This document shows positions 24,891 to 36,075 of a DNA stretch of 64,000 nucleotides, piece after piece. The stretch's first letter is position 1; every line of letters begins with the position of its first letter. The notes below the pieces were generated by a model, which was not told the origin of the DNA, did not search any database, and saw only the letters and a program-made list of their open reading frames with translations. A program made the translations under genes and the position numbers. Location: contig NC_092582.1 of NCBI RefSeq assembly GCF_037975245.1, positions 18,812,577 through 18,876,576 on the forward strand. Reading direction: 5' to 3'. The DNA comes from Apostichopus japonicus. Its lineage: Eukaryota; Echinodermata; Holothuroidea; Aspidochirotida; Stichopodidae.

Positions 24891-27800
24891 ATCAATATTG
24901 AGTAATGAATGCTTCACACCACACAATATGGTGTGTGCTGCCTTCACACCCTCACTATTACCATTTAAATGACATTTCCTTAGGCCAACTACACTATATG
25001 AACTACTGTACATAGGCCTTTCTTTGGATAAACCTACTGATATTTGTACCATTCAATGAACATACTGAACAATGTCCTATAACTGAACTGGGTTAAGTGC
25101 GGGGGGGGGGGGTGGGAGGTTGTGATGGGTGGTTGATTACTTAACTGTACATATTAGTTATTTCTGGAAATATTGTAACACTCTTACTACTAAGTGAAAC
25201 CTATAAAGTACATTTATATATCAATATTGAGTAATGAATGTGTTCCTCATATAGTCTACTGATCAATTGGCTATAGGCCACTAGTGAAGTCTTAAGTAAG
25301 TATTATAAAATAAGATTCAGCCACTAACAGCATTAGTAAAGAGTATGTGGCAAAGCTTCACACCACACAATATGGTGTGTGCTGCCTTCACACCCTCACT
25401 ATTACCATTTAAATGACATTTCCTTAGGCCAACTACACTATATGAACTACTGTACATAGGCCTTTCTTTGGATAAACCTACTGATATTTGTACCATTCAA
25501 TGAACATACTGAACAATGTCCTATAACTGAACTGGGTTAAGGGCGGGGGGGGGGGGGGGTGGGAGGTTGTGATGGGTGGTTGATTACTTAACTGTACATA
25601 TTAGTTATTTCTGGAAATATTGTAACACTCTTACTACTAAGTGAAACCTATAAAGTACATTTATATATCAATATTGAGTAATGAATGTGTTCCTCATATA
25701 GTCTACTGATCAATTGGCTATAGGCCACTAGTGAAGTCTTAAGTAAGTATTTTAAAATAAGATTCAGCCACTAACAGCATTAGTAAAGAGTATGTGGCAA
25801 AGCTTCACACCACACAATATGGTGTGTGCTGCCTTCACACCCTCACTATTACCAGTTAAATGACATTTCCTTCGGCCAACTACATTATATGAACTACTGT
25901 ACATAGGCCTTTCTTTGGATAAACCTACTGATATTTGTACCATTCAATGAACATACTGAACAATGTCCTATAACTGAACTAGGTTATGGGTGGGGGGGGG
26001 GGGGAGGTTGTGATGGGTGGTTGATTGCTTAACTGTACATATTAGGGATATTTCTGGAAATATTGTAACACTCTTACTACTAAGTGAAACCTATAAAGTA
26101 CATTTATATATCAATATTGAGTAATGAATGTGTTCCTCATATAGTCTACTGATCAATTGGCTATAGGCCACTAGTGAAGTCTTAAGTAAGTATTATAAAA
26201 TAAGATTCAGCCACTAACAGCATTAGTAAAGAGTATGTGGCAAAGCTTCACACCACACAATATGGTGTGTGCTGCCTTCACACCCTCACTATTACCATTT
26301 AAATGACATTTCCTTAGGCCAACTACACTATATGAACTACTGTACATAGGCCTTTCTTTGGATAAACCTACTGATATTTGTACCATTCAATGAACATACT
26401 GAACAATGTCCTATAACTGAACTGGGTTAAGGGCGGGGGGGGGGGGGGTGGGAGGTTGTGATGGGTGGTTGATTACTTAACTGTACATATTAGTTATTTC
26501 TGGAAATATTGTAACACTCTTACTACTAAGTGAAACCTATAAAGTACATTTATATATCAATATTGAGTAATGAATGTGTTCCTCATATAGTCTACTGATC
26601 AATTGGCTATAGGCCACTAGTGAAGTCTTAAGTAAGTATTATAAAATAAGATTCAGCCACTAACAGCATTAGTAAAGAGTATGTGGCAAAGCTTCACACC
26701 ACACAATATGGTGTGTGCTGCCTTCACACCCTCACTATTACCATTTAAATGACATTTCCTTAGGCCAACTACACTATATGAACTACTGTACATAGGCCTT
26801 TCTTTGGATAAACCTACTGATATTTGTACCATTCAATGAACATACTGAACAATGTCCTATAACTGAACTGGGTTAAGGGCGGGGGGGGGGGTGGGAGGTT
26901 GTGATGGGTGGTTGATTACTTAACTGTACATATTAGTTATTTCTGGAAATATTGTAACACTCTTACTACTAAGTGAAACCTATAAAGTACATTTATATAT
27001 CAATATTGAGTAATGAATGTGTTCCTCATATAGTCTACTGATCAATTGGCTATAGGCCACTAGTGAAGTCTTAAGTAAGTATTATAAAATAAGATTCAGC
27101 CACTAACAGCATTAGTAAAGAGTATGTGGCAAAGCTTCACACCACACAATATGGTGTGTGCTGCCTTCACACCCTCACTATTACCATTTAAATGACATTT
27201 CCTTAGGCCAACTACACTATATGAACTACTGTACATAGGCCTTTCTTTGGATAAACCTACTGATATTTGTACCATTCAATGAACATACTGAACAATGTCC
27301 TATAACTGAACTAGGTTAAGGGTGGGGGGGGGGTGGGAGGTAGTGATGGGTGGTTGATTACTTAACTGTACATATTAGTTATTTCTGGAAATATTGTAAC
27401 ATTCTCACTACTAAGTGAAACCTATAAAGTACATTTATATATCAATATTGAGTAATGAATGTGTTCCTCATATAGTCTACTGATCAATTGGCTATAGGCC
27501 ACTAGTGAAGTCTTAAGTAAGTATTTTAAAATAAGATTCAGCCACTAACAGCATTAGTAAAGAGTATGTGGCAAAGCTTCACACCACACAATATGGTGTG
27601 TGCTGCCTTCACACCCTCACTATTACCAGTTAAATGACATTTCCTTAGGCCAACTACATTATATGAACTACTGTACATAGGCCTTTCTTTGGATAAACCT
27701 ACTGATATTTGTACCATTCAATGAACATACTGAACAATGTCCTATAACTGAACTAGGTTAAGGGTGGGGGGGGGGGGGAGGTTGTGATGGGTGGTTGATT

Positions 27801-28975
27801 GCTTAACTGTACATATTAGGGATATTTCTGGAAATATTGTAACACTCTTACTACTAAGTGAAACCTATAAAGTACATTTATATATCAACATTGAGTAATG
27901 AATGTGTTCCTCATATAGTCTACTGATCAATTGGCTATAGGCCACTAGTGAAGTCTTAAGTAAGTATTATAAAATAAGATTCAGCCACTAACAGCAATAG
28001 TAAAGAGTATGTGGCAAAGCTTCACACCACACAATATGGTGTGTGCTGCCTTCACACCCTCACTATTACCAGTTAAATGACATTTCCTTAGGCCAACTAC
28101 ATTATATGAACTACTGTACATAGGCCTTTCTTTGGATAAACCTACTGATATTTGTACCATTGAATGAACATACTGAACAATGTCCTATAACTGAACTAGG
28201 TTAAGGGTGGGGGGGGGGGGTGGGAGGTTGTGATGGGTGGTTGATTGCTTAACTGTACATATTAGGGATATTTCTGGAAATATTGTAACACTCTTACTAC
28301 TAAGTGAAACCTATAAAGTACATTTATATATCAACATTGAGTAATGAATGTGTTCCTCATATAGTCTACTGATCAATTGGCTATAGGCCACTAGTGAAGT
28401 CTTAAGTAAGTATTATAAAATAAGATTCAGCCACTAACAGCATTAGTAAAGAGTATGTGGCAAAGCTTCACACCACACAATATGGTGTGTGCTGCCTTCA
28501 CACCCTCACTATTACCAGTTAAATGACATTTCCTTAGGCCAACTACACTATATGAACTACTGTACATAGGCCTTTCATTGGATAAACCTACTGATATTTG
28601 TACCATTCAATGAACATACTGAACAATGTCCTATAACTGAACTAGGTTAAGGGCGGGGGGGGGGGAGGGGGGTGGGAGGTAGTGATGGGTGGTTGATTAC
28701 TTAACTGTACATATTAGGGATATTTCTGGAAATATTGTAACACTCTTACTACTAAGTGAAACCTATAAAGTACATTTATATATCAATATTGAGTAATGAA
28801 TGTGTTCCTCATATAGTCTACTGATCAATTGGCTATAGGCCACTAGTGAAGTCTTAAGTAAGTATTATAAAATAAGATTCAGCCACTAACAGCAATATTA
28901 AACAGAATGTGGCAAAGCTTCACACCACACAATATGGTGTGTGCTGTCTTCAAACCTTCACTTATTCCAGTCACC
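24891..28975. repeat. Satellite array B, 445-bp unit, about 9-10 copies
   Basis: Units spaced 441-455 bp apart, marked by CTACTGATCAATTGG at about 25255, 25703, 26147, 26593, 27037, 27478, 27919, 28363 and 28818. Unit order: dyad (CACACCA/TGGTGTG), TTCACACCCTCAC, a block with GGATAAACCTACTGATATTT, a G-run of 10-15 bases, GATGGGTGGTTGATT, TTACTACTAAGTGAAACC, then GCCACTAACAG leading to the next dyad. Neighbouring copies are almost identical apart from G-run length and a few shared variants (for example GTTAAATGAC against TTTAAATGAC), which define subtypes. The last copy is degraded and borders the single-copy gene. Confidence 0.96.
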
Positions 28976-29240
28976 TTAGGCAAACCATGTTAGGTTTTTA
29001 AAAGATACTTTTTTGGGATAGGCCTGCTGACACTTGCATTATCCAATGACCCTACATTAACCTATTCTTAGGGTTATAACTTAAGAGGGAAGGGGGATTT
29101 TGGTGGTGGACTGCTGACATATATGTGACCAAATGAAATGAAAGCCAATTATCCTGACACCACACAAGATGGTATGTGCTGTCTTAATAAAATGGGTCAT
29201 ATGCAAATGAACATAATCATAAGGAATCAAGAATTTAAAA

Positions 29241-29639
29241 TTAGTGGTTTTCATAAAATGCCACCAATTGGTGAGCTTTCCTCCACTTCATAAACCCATC
29301 CATAAGTTTATCCTCCTTAATATTTTGTTTTTTAATATTACAAATACACTTTGTGTTGGAAGATGTGTCATCACCTGTACTTTCACTAGGCACTGTTTCT
29401 GTGCTGGCAGTTGTATCCTGCCCATCACTTTGTTGGCTTTCCGAGCACTGGCTACTACTGGGAAATGAAGGAAATGGAGAAGAAGGACATTGATCATCCA
29501 AGTTGGTCTTTGCCATCCATGACAGAACCTTTCTGTCGCAGCCTACTTCTTCAGAAGCAAAGGGTCTACTTTTAATTTTCTTCAATCGCCTTGTTTTGCT
29601 CCTTCTTTTCACTTTCTCCTTCCCTCTTTTTCGGGCCAT
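29241..29639 (-). CDS. Small basic/Ser-rich protein, probable coding exon (132 aa)
   Basis: The only frame here with good gene-like context. ATG at 29639 is preceded by seven bases and a strong splice acceptor (pyrimidine-rich TTGTTTTTCTTGTAG, AG at 29648-29647), so the ATG sits just inside an exon. The frame closes with TAA at 29243-29241. Residues 2-26 are very rich in Lys and Arg and resemble a nuclear or nucleolar localisation signal. A conserved-looking patch CDRKVLSWMAKTN follows at about 34-46. Residues 52-96 are Ser/Thr/Pro/Gln-rich and likely disordered, and the C-terminus is charged and aromatic. I recognise no family. A decayed paralogue lies about 6 kb away at 23245-23606. Transcription, upstream exons and a poly(A) site are not shown by the sequence. 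Confidence 0.5.
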   Translation of the reverse strand: MARKRGKEKVKRRSKTRRLKKIKSRPFASEEVGCDRKVLSWMAKTNLDDQCPSSPFPSFPSSSQCSESQQSDGQDTTASTETVPSESTGDDTSSNTKCICNIKKQNIKEDKLMDGFMKWRKAHQLVAFYENH

Positions 29640-29649
29640 TGCAGTTCTA

Positions 29650-31292
29650 CAAGAAAAACAAGCAATAAATGAACAGAGGGCTTAGATAATAGTTTGTGAC
29701 TTAACATTTGCATTCAAAGTTGTCTGTTATTATATGAGCCAATTCATTTTGGTCGGTAGAGGTGGGGGGGGGTAAATGATTTTCCTATTGTGGTCACCTG
29801 GGCCATGTGCATGCATCAAAACTGTATTGGCCCCAAACATGCCACATATTCAAATATGGTCAACTTTGGCCAATTTACCTCACTGAGGCATTTAGTCACC
29901 ATGAGTGTTCATTGAGAATGTCTGAGAAGAATTTGTTAAGTATTGTAAAGACCTCAAGATAAGTTTAAGTGACTGATACAGCAATTTATTGAGTTATAGA
30001 AAAAAATCACTGTAATTTATTTGTTATTCCTTTTTTGTGGGGTTATTACTACCCAATGTGCTTGGGAGACAATGCTACAATTAATGGAAATAAGTGTATT
30101 TATAAATGTATAAGATGTGCAGGGCGAGTGATTAGTGAGGTACAGGAGGGACTGTGTGTACCTTGTGTGTACGTAACGAGCTGCTTCCCTTTGGACTGAC
30201 AGTAGTCCCCATCCATGTCCAGATTATGTGGCAAGTAATTCAATGCAGTAGTAGGCCCAGTCAGCCTTCTATGACCTAAACCTGCTATCATTTTATCTTT
30301 CATTCTCTGGCTATTAAAACTCATAATATTAAATTGCTTTTTCTGTACAGCCTGCTGCAATTGTGGTGTTGTGTTTTCTTCCATGTTATGTTTTATCAAG
30401 TTCTTTTTAAAGTAGTGTTTGAAAAATTCTACTAATTTTTTGTTGTTTGTGTAGGCCTACTTATTTGTAACTGCCCTGTGTAATTTACTTAAGAATCATG
30501 ATACATTGTCTTTGTTGCAGGTGGACAATTTCTATATTCTTGTGAACGAAGTCAATTTATCTCCTATGCCTAGCCTTGGCTGATAACATGCCACAATTTG
30601 GTACAAGGATGGTGTTTTGATTTTCTTGTTTCAAACACCACTGCAAAGGCACCCAATTTCAAGTAATAGCGGCTTTGCTTAGGCTCTGTCTTGTTTATAG
30701 CCTAGGTAGACTAGGTCTTGTTCTAGCCTAGTACTACTATTACTAGTTAGACTTAAGTACACTAGGCTAGGCCTGGTACTAGTAGTATAGCAGTAATTAG
30801 TAAGTAGTACTAGTACTACTACTATTACTAGGCCTAATACTAGTTAGACTTAAGTACACTAGTTAGACTTAAGTACACTAAGTACTAGTAGTAGTATTAG
30901 TAAGTAGCCTAGTACTACTATTTCTAAGCCAACTATACATTTAAATTAAAGAACAAGTTAAGCATATACTTTAGTACTTACTTCAAAAGGTTCATCGAAA
31001 GTACATCAAAGGCTTCCAGAAGATAACTTAGATGTGTAGGTTATCATCTTAGACTCGTACGTATTGTCAAAACCCTTACATAACCGACAACGTACATGTA
31101 ATAGGCCCACCTTTATACTATAGAAACTCTCAAACTAGTCTAGCGTGAGGCTAAGATTACCTAGCATTGTACTAGCTTAGGCCTAACACTAGTTATATTA
31201 CGGCTATGCTTAGCCTAAGTTCGGCAAACCTGAAACGAAACAAACATTGGAGGGATGTGAAACAGGCCTATGTTTCATAGCCTAGTACTCAC
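29650..31292 (-). other. Putative intron / upstream region of the 132-aa gene
   Basis: If the donor at 31292 is used with the acceptor at 29647, this is an intron of about 1.65 kb. It contains a minus-strand open stretch (about 30100-30450) without a recognised domain, another donor-like GTAAGT at 30981-30976, and a low-complexity region of TACTAG/TAGTAC words at about 30700-30930. The assignment is inference from splice consensus only. Confidence 0.3.
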
Positions 31293-31400
31293 CTCTTCAA
31301 CCAAATCAGTCTCTTCTGTAGCCTTATTCTACTTGAACAATAAGCCGAGACAAAAAAATAAGGGAATTTATGGCCAATTTGAACTCGCTACAGAACGAAG
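31293..31400 (-). other. Candidate 5' non-coding exon
   Basis: The minus-strand sequence ends in AG at 31294-31293 followed by GTGAGTA, a full consensus donor. No ATG-initiated frame of note precedes the donor, so it would be untranslated. The start is arbitrary. It could serve the 132-aa gene downstream on the same strand. Confidence 0.3.
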
Positions 31401-34400
31401 TCTTCAGACCTGTACATTTTTTTTACAGCGCTGTAGTGTGTAGAATCACGATCACTTTCACCGGGTTTTCGCAAGTAGCGCCTGAACTGAAATGCGCGGG
31501 CTTTTCTCCTGGGGAGGATGTACGCTCAGGGATCGGCACGATTTGAAAGTTCAGATCGGAATTAAACTTCTCAAACTTGTCTATTTCGATGAATATTGCA
31601 ACAAATTGGAAAATTCAACCACTAAATTGGGTATAAATAATCCAGCTAAGACTTTTATTACAGTAAAACAATCATCAAACGTAAAAATTACATCTTATTT
31701 GGCTGCATGGCTAAGGGAAATCAGGCTACTTGAAAGGAAAATAGTTACGTAATATACAAGCTTATATTCCAAACTAATAACCTTGAATGGTACAGAATCT
31801 GCCAGTGTCCAAAAGTGAACGTCCGTGCTACTAAAGGGCGGATTCTCACATGAACTGATAGCTTTTGTAGGTGGTGTACTAAACTAAATCAAACCCTATT
31901 GATCTCTTCATTCATAGCATGAATTACGTGTTGGAATTTGCTTTCTCAGAAGGGATGAGTTATGTTTCTTAAAAAAGTTGTCAGTCCCTCTTATTCCAAT
32001 TAAAATCCAAAGGAACCAAGAATAAAACTCTCTAGTTCTTGTTTGTAAAAACTGGGGGAATAGGGGAGGGGGGGGTAGGTCAGGGTGGGGGATGTCGGTG
32101 GTGCCTAAGTTCTATCAATTACAACCATAATTTGAGTAAACCTTTGTTTAGTTTTAAGAAATTTCGGCAAAGTAGCAGAGTTTTATGAAAACATTTTAAA
32201 ACATAAAACATATATTTAAACATATTTAAAGCATATTTGTATCTGACAACCTCTTTTTTCAATTTGACTCAAAATAGGATAGCCCTTCATCAAGTTAACA
32301 TCTTTCTGGATATTCCCGCCAACTGAATGCTTCTTGAAGGTGATTGGTGGATTCTATATTCGATTCTTTCCTCAGGCTTTGTCATCCTGTAATTTGTCGT
32401 ATACTAACATTAATCATATGTATGTACAAACGCAACTTGAAGAAGAAAAATGTGACCTTCTTCCACTTGCCTCAAACGTTATAAAACGAAACTTTAAATT
32501 TTCATTAGGTATTATAATATTGAAGAGAATAGAAAATGTGGATCAAAATCAACTCAACAAGTTTTCTGTAAATTTGGTCGCTGTAAAACGTTGAAAAAAC
32601 ATCTTCTTGGGAATATAGGTACGGTTGTTAAGGGGTGGGGGTGGGGGAGGGGGGTGTGAAGCCTGTAAACTGCTTTCATCATCTTACGAACATATAGGCC
32701 TACTGTTATTCGACGTCACATGTGTGTCACATGTTTTTCACTTAGGAGAGTTAATGATGGCTTTCATGGCATGTGAGTTAAGGACGATTTTTGTCATATA
32801 ATGTCGCAACGTCAAAATATTCTTTCCTCATTCCAAAATTACTGCACAATTACTGCACATATATATGTCAATCGTACACTAATCTGTCGTTGAACCGTAT
32901 TGTTTTCTTCTTTATACAACAAAGCAACTGACTATGAAACAAACATTTCAGATATACGAGCGCTAACTGTAGTACACTAATATTAAACTACAAACGAGGA
33001 CATTGCAAACGATTTTCCTATATACAAAAATAGATGGCGCCAAACCACTAAGATATTCCTTTTCATCAAAACAGTCTCCGTCGAAAAAAACCCCCAAAAG
33101 AGACTCCACTGATATTGGATAAATAAATTATATAGTATTGTCTATGTGTTTGAAAACGGTAAGATAGAAACTAAGAACTTTCGTTGTTATTGTATTATCT
33201 CGCTTACAACCGTTTTTTCTTAATAGTTTTGATTAAAATTTTACTCAGTTGAAACGTTATCAACAGAAAGCTTCAAATCATATTATCTATTGTGATGCTC
33301 TTACCAGAAATCATTGTACACAATGTATGTACAACGTACTTTAAAATTACTAACGAGCCGCATTCATCGTTTATTGTTCTAATGGATGGGAGGGGGCTAT
33401 GAGCTTGAGTCATGCAGGGGAGGGGTATAAGAGCACCCCTCCCTCTTTGAAAATGGTGTTATAGTATGCAACAATGGTTGAAAAATATTCAACTGTGACT
33501 GTGTACAGCTCTTATGTTGCATAAGTTTGTGTTGTACCCTATGATGTTTTGTAATATTATGACTGGTGGGGGATGCGGATGATCCCCTTAATTTTATTAT
33601 GGGGTACAGGAGGGCGGGGGGGGGGGTGACAAATATATATTACTATATTGACTTTTCTTCTCAAAGTGGGCCGGGGAAAACTTGTCAGTGACATGAAGTC
33701 AAGCTCTCCGCGCACTGGTACATGGTTTTCAAAGCCTTGTTAATTAATGCATATTGCAAAATATGTTTACGACCAGTCGTGTGGACGCTTTTAATTGCTT
33801 GTGTGCATCGGGGATGCAGGTTATTCAAAAAACAAACATTTGAGAAACCATAAGAGACAGGAGAAAAGTTCTTTAGTAACTCATTAAGAACTCCAACAAT
33901 GAAGGGAGCGGGTATAACCATGGTATAACTACATCTATGGGCTAATGCAGCGAGGGATATGTCACCCCCACACCCGCCGGCCCGCGTTCTCCCAACAAAT
34001 CGACGTTCTATATTAATTGAATATTGCATATTTTTTCGCAATAATGTAAAAGGTAAACGAGTCTGTAGTATCTTTTCAATGCAACAAATGCATGAGAAAA
34101 ATATCGCTCAAAGTTTATCAATTTGATCACTTTTTACAAAAAATACCTGTTGCTTAACTGAGTAAATCAGACCAACAATAACACTTTAAAACTTGTTGCA
34201 AATATTTGAATTAATAAGAGTCATATTTCCTTATTTTTATGGACTTTCCAGGGAACTGGTAAATAAAAATCAATATCTGCAAAGCTTTTAGGATTAATAT
34301 GAAAACGGTCCATTTAACTAGAAGCATATGCTTTCCTTTTTCTTTCTTTTTTTTTGACCATAAATTACATTTTAATAAAATTAACGTTAATGTTTCAGAT

Positions 34401-35494
34401 ATAACTCATTAAATATGACAAAATACAATGTATCTAACCAGTTTATCAGATACATAATTATAAATTGGCTTCATGATCGAAGAGTAATACAAGAATTCAC
34501 TGAGAAAGCCATACCAATTATTGATGTCATATAACATATTTTCAATGCATTATACAATTGTTGTTCGTGACCAATGGTGCTGAACCATTCAACGCCAATA
34601 ATGCAATATACATCAATTTTGCAGCATATTGATTCGGCTCATCGTTGGCTTATCGAGAAGCAACAAAAATTTAATTACCCCACCCCCCCCCCCCCCCAAG
34701 AAAGACATTATGCATTATTGGTTTCCAATATCATAATTACAATGCATAACACAATTGTCAGTGACAAGTGGTAATGAATCATTGGATTTCATATTAATTG
34801 CTGAGAATCTGAGAGAACAGTTTTTTTACTTTCCAAAGAGCTAGTAATGAAATTAACATTTGGGGCCTGAACTGAGAGGGGTTGACGTCTTTATTTGATT
34901 TTATCTCAAATTTAACGAGTATCAAACATATTTGAAAGGTTTCTATTTTTATACCTAAAGTAAATATTCAAGGAATATTTTTTTTCGACGGTTCTATCTC
35001 ACCATGAACATGCTGGCTGAGATCTTCCTTTAAATTAACACTTCAAGTTAAAGTAATAATTCATCTCTTTTTTTGTAATACAAACTGTTGAAATTGATGA
35101 AACTGAATCGCTAACCAATTTTTCATACTGCAATTAAATTCTGGAGTACCCACTTATTAAAATTGAGAAATATATCATTCTTGTTCTATTATTATACATA
35201 TTAACTAATCTATGCATGATCTCGATACTACGTGAATATTTTAACAATTCATCGGTACGGTATAACATTGCCATATGCGTGCCAACCTTCTTATGTGTCA
35301 AATTTGAAATAGCGCCAACTTTCCCTAATGTTGTCGCTCACAAGTGTGAAACAATTGGAAAATGTTTCATGTAAGATATTTTTCACATGATACATTTTAC
35401 CAGAGGTTGAAAGAAACAGTTTGGCATTCGACTGTGAATTTATTTCTGCTTAACACCGTACAGTGTACGATGTTGTTGCTGTAACATACGATGA
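31401..35494. other. AT-rich sequence, no gene recognised
   Basis: Frames at 31492-31752, 32334-32594 and 33685-34041 have no recognisable domain. G-rich stretches occur at about 32055-32095, 32633-32655 and 33613-33626, and a C-run at about 34685-34697. A block at about 33390-33460 with CCCCTCCCTCTTTGAAAATG resembles the right part of the element at 2832 and may be a relic of that repeat class. Confidence 0.5.
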
Positions 35495-36075
35495 TCAGCA
35501 TATGATTTTACATCATCATCATCATTAAACGTTATTACATCACCATCATCGAGAGTTAAAATATTATCATCGTAGTCCATGCAGGGAGTTCCATAACAAC
35601 TCCCTGGTCTATGTTGTGACACTAATCACCGTGTGTTGTAACATGAACATTGTATGTTATAACATCACCCACTGTATGTTATAACATACAATGTATACAT
35701 GTTATAACATAAACATCGTATGTTATAACATCGACATCGTAAGTCATAACACCATTATCGTATATTGTAACATCACCATCTTATCTTGTAATATCATCAT
35801 ATTATATTGTAACATCATCATCTTATATTGTAACATCATTATCGTATGTTATAACATCATCATTTTATCTTGTATATCACCATCTTATATTGTAACATCA
35901 TTATCGTATGTTATAACATCATCATCTTATCTTGTAACATCATCATCGTATGTTGTAACATCACCATCTTATCTTTAAACATCATCATCTTATATTGTAA
36001 CATCATCATCTTATATTGTAACATCATCATCTTATCGTGTAACATCATCAGCATCATCGTTACTTATAACATCAT
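35495..36075. repeat. ATC-rich region and 21-bp minisatellite
   Basis: Begins with short CAT/CATCAT runs (35495-35570). From about 35640 it becomes a tandem array of an approximately 21-bp unit built from TGTTATAACATCATCATCTT with variants. Because the unit is a multiple of three, long frames pass through it (35691-35978 and 35870-36088). They encode repetitive Cys/Asn/Ile/Tyr peptides and are not genes. Confidence 0.9.

Noticed and set aside
20740-28975. Regular repeats considered as a CRISPR array
   Set aside because: Units are 196-445 bp and identical throughout, with no short repeat and unique spacer pattern. This is satellite DNA.
29160-29190. AATAAA as a poly(A) signal for the small gene
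   Set aside because: It reads on the plus strand, whereas the gene is on the minus strand.
30100-30450. Minus-strand open stretch of about 115 codons near the small gene
   Set aside because: No recognisable domain, weak acceptor and weak donor. Kept only as a remark on the putative intron.
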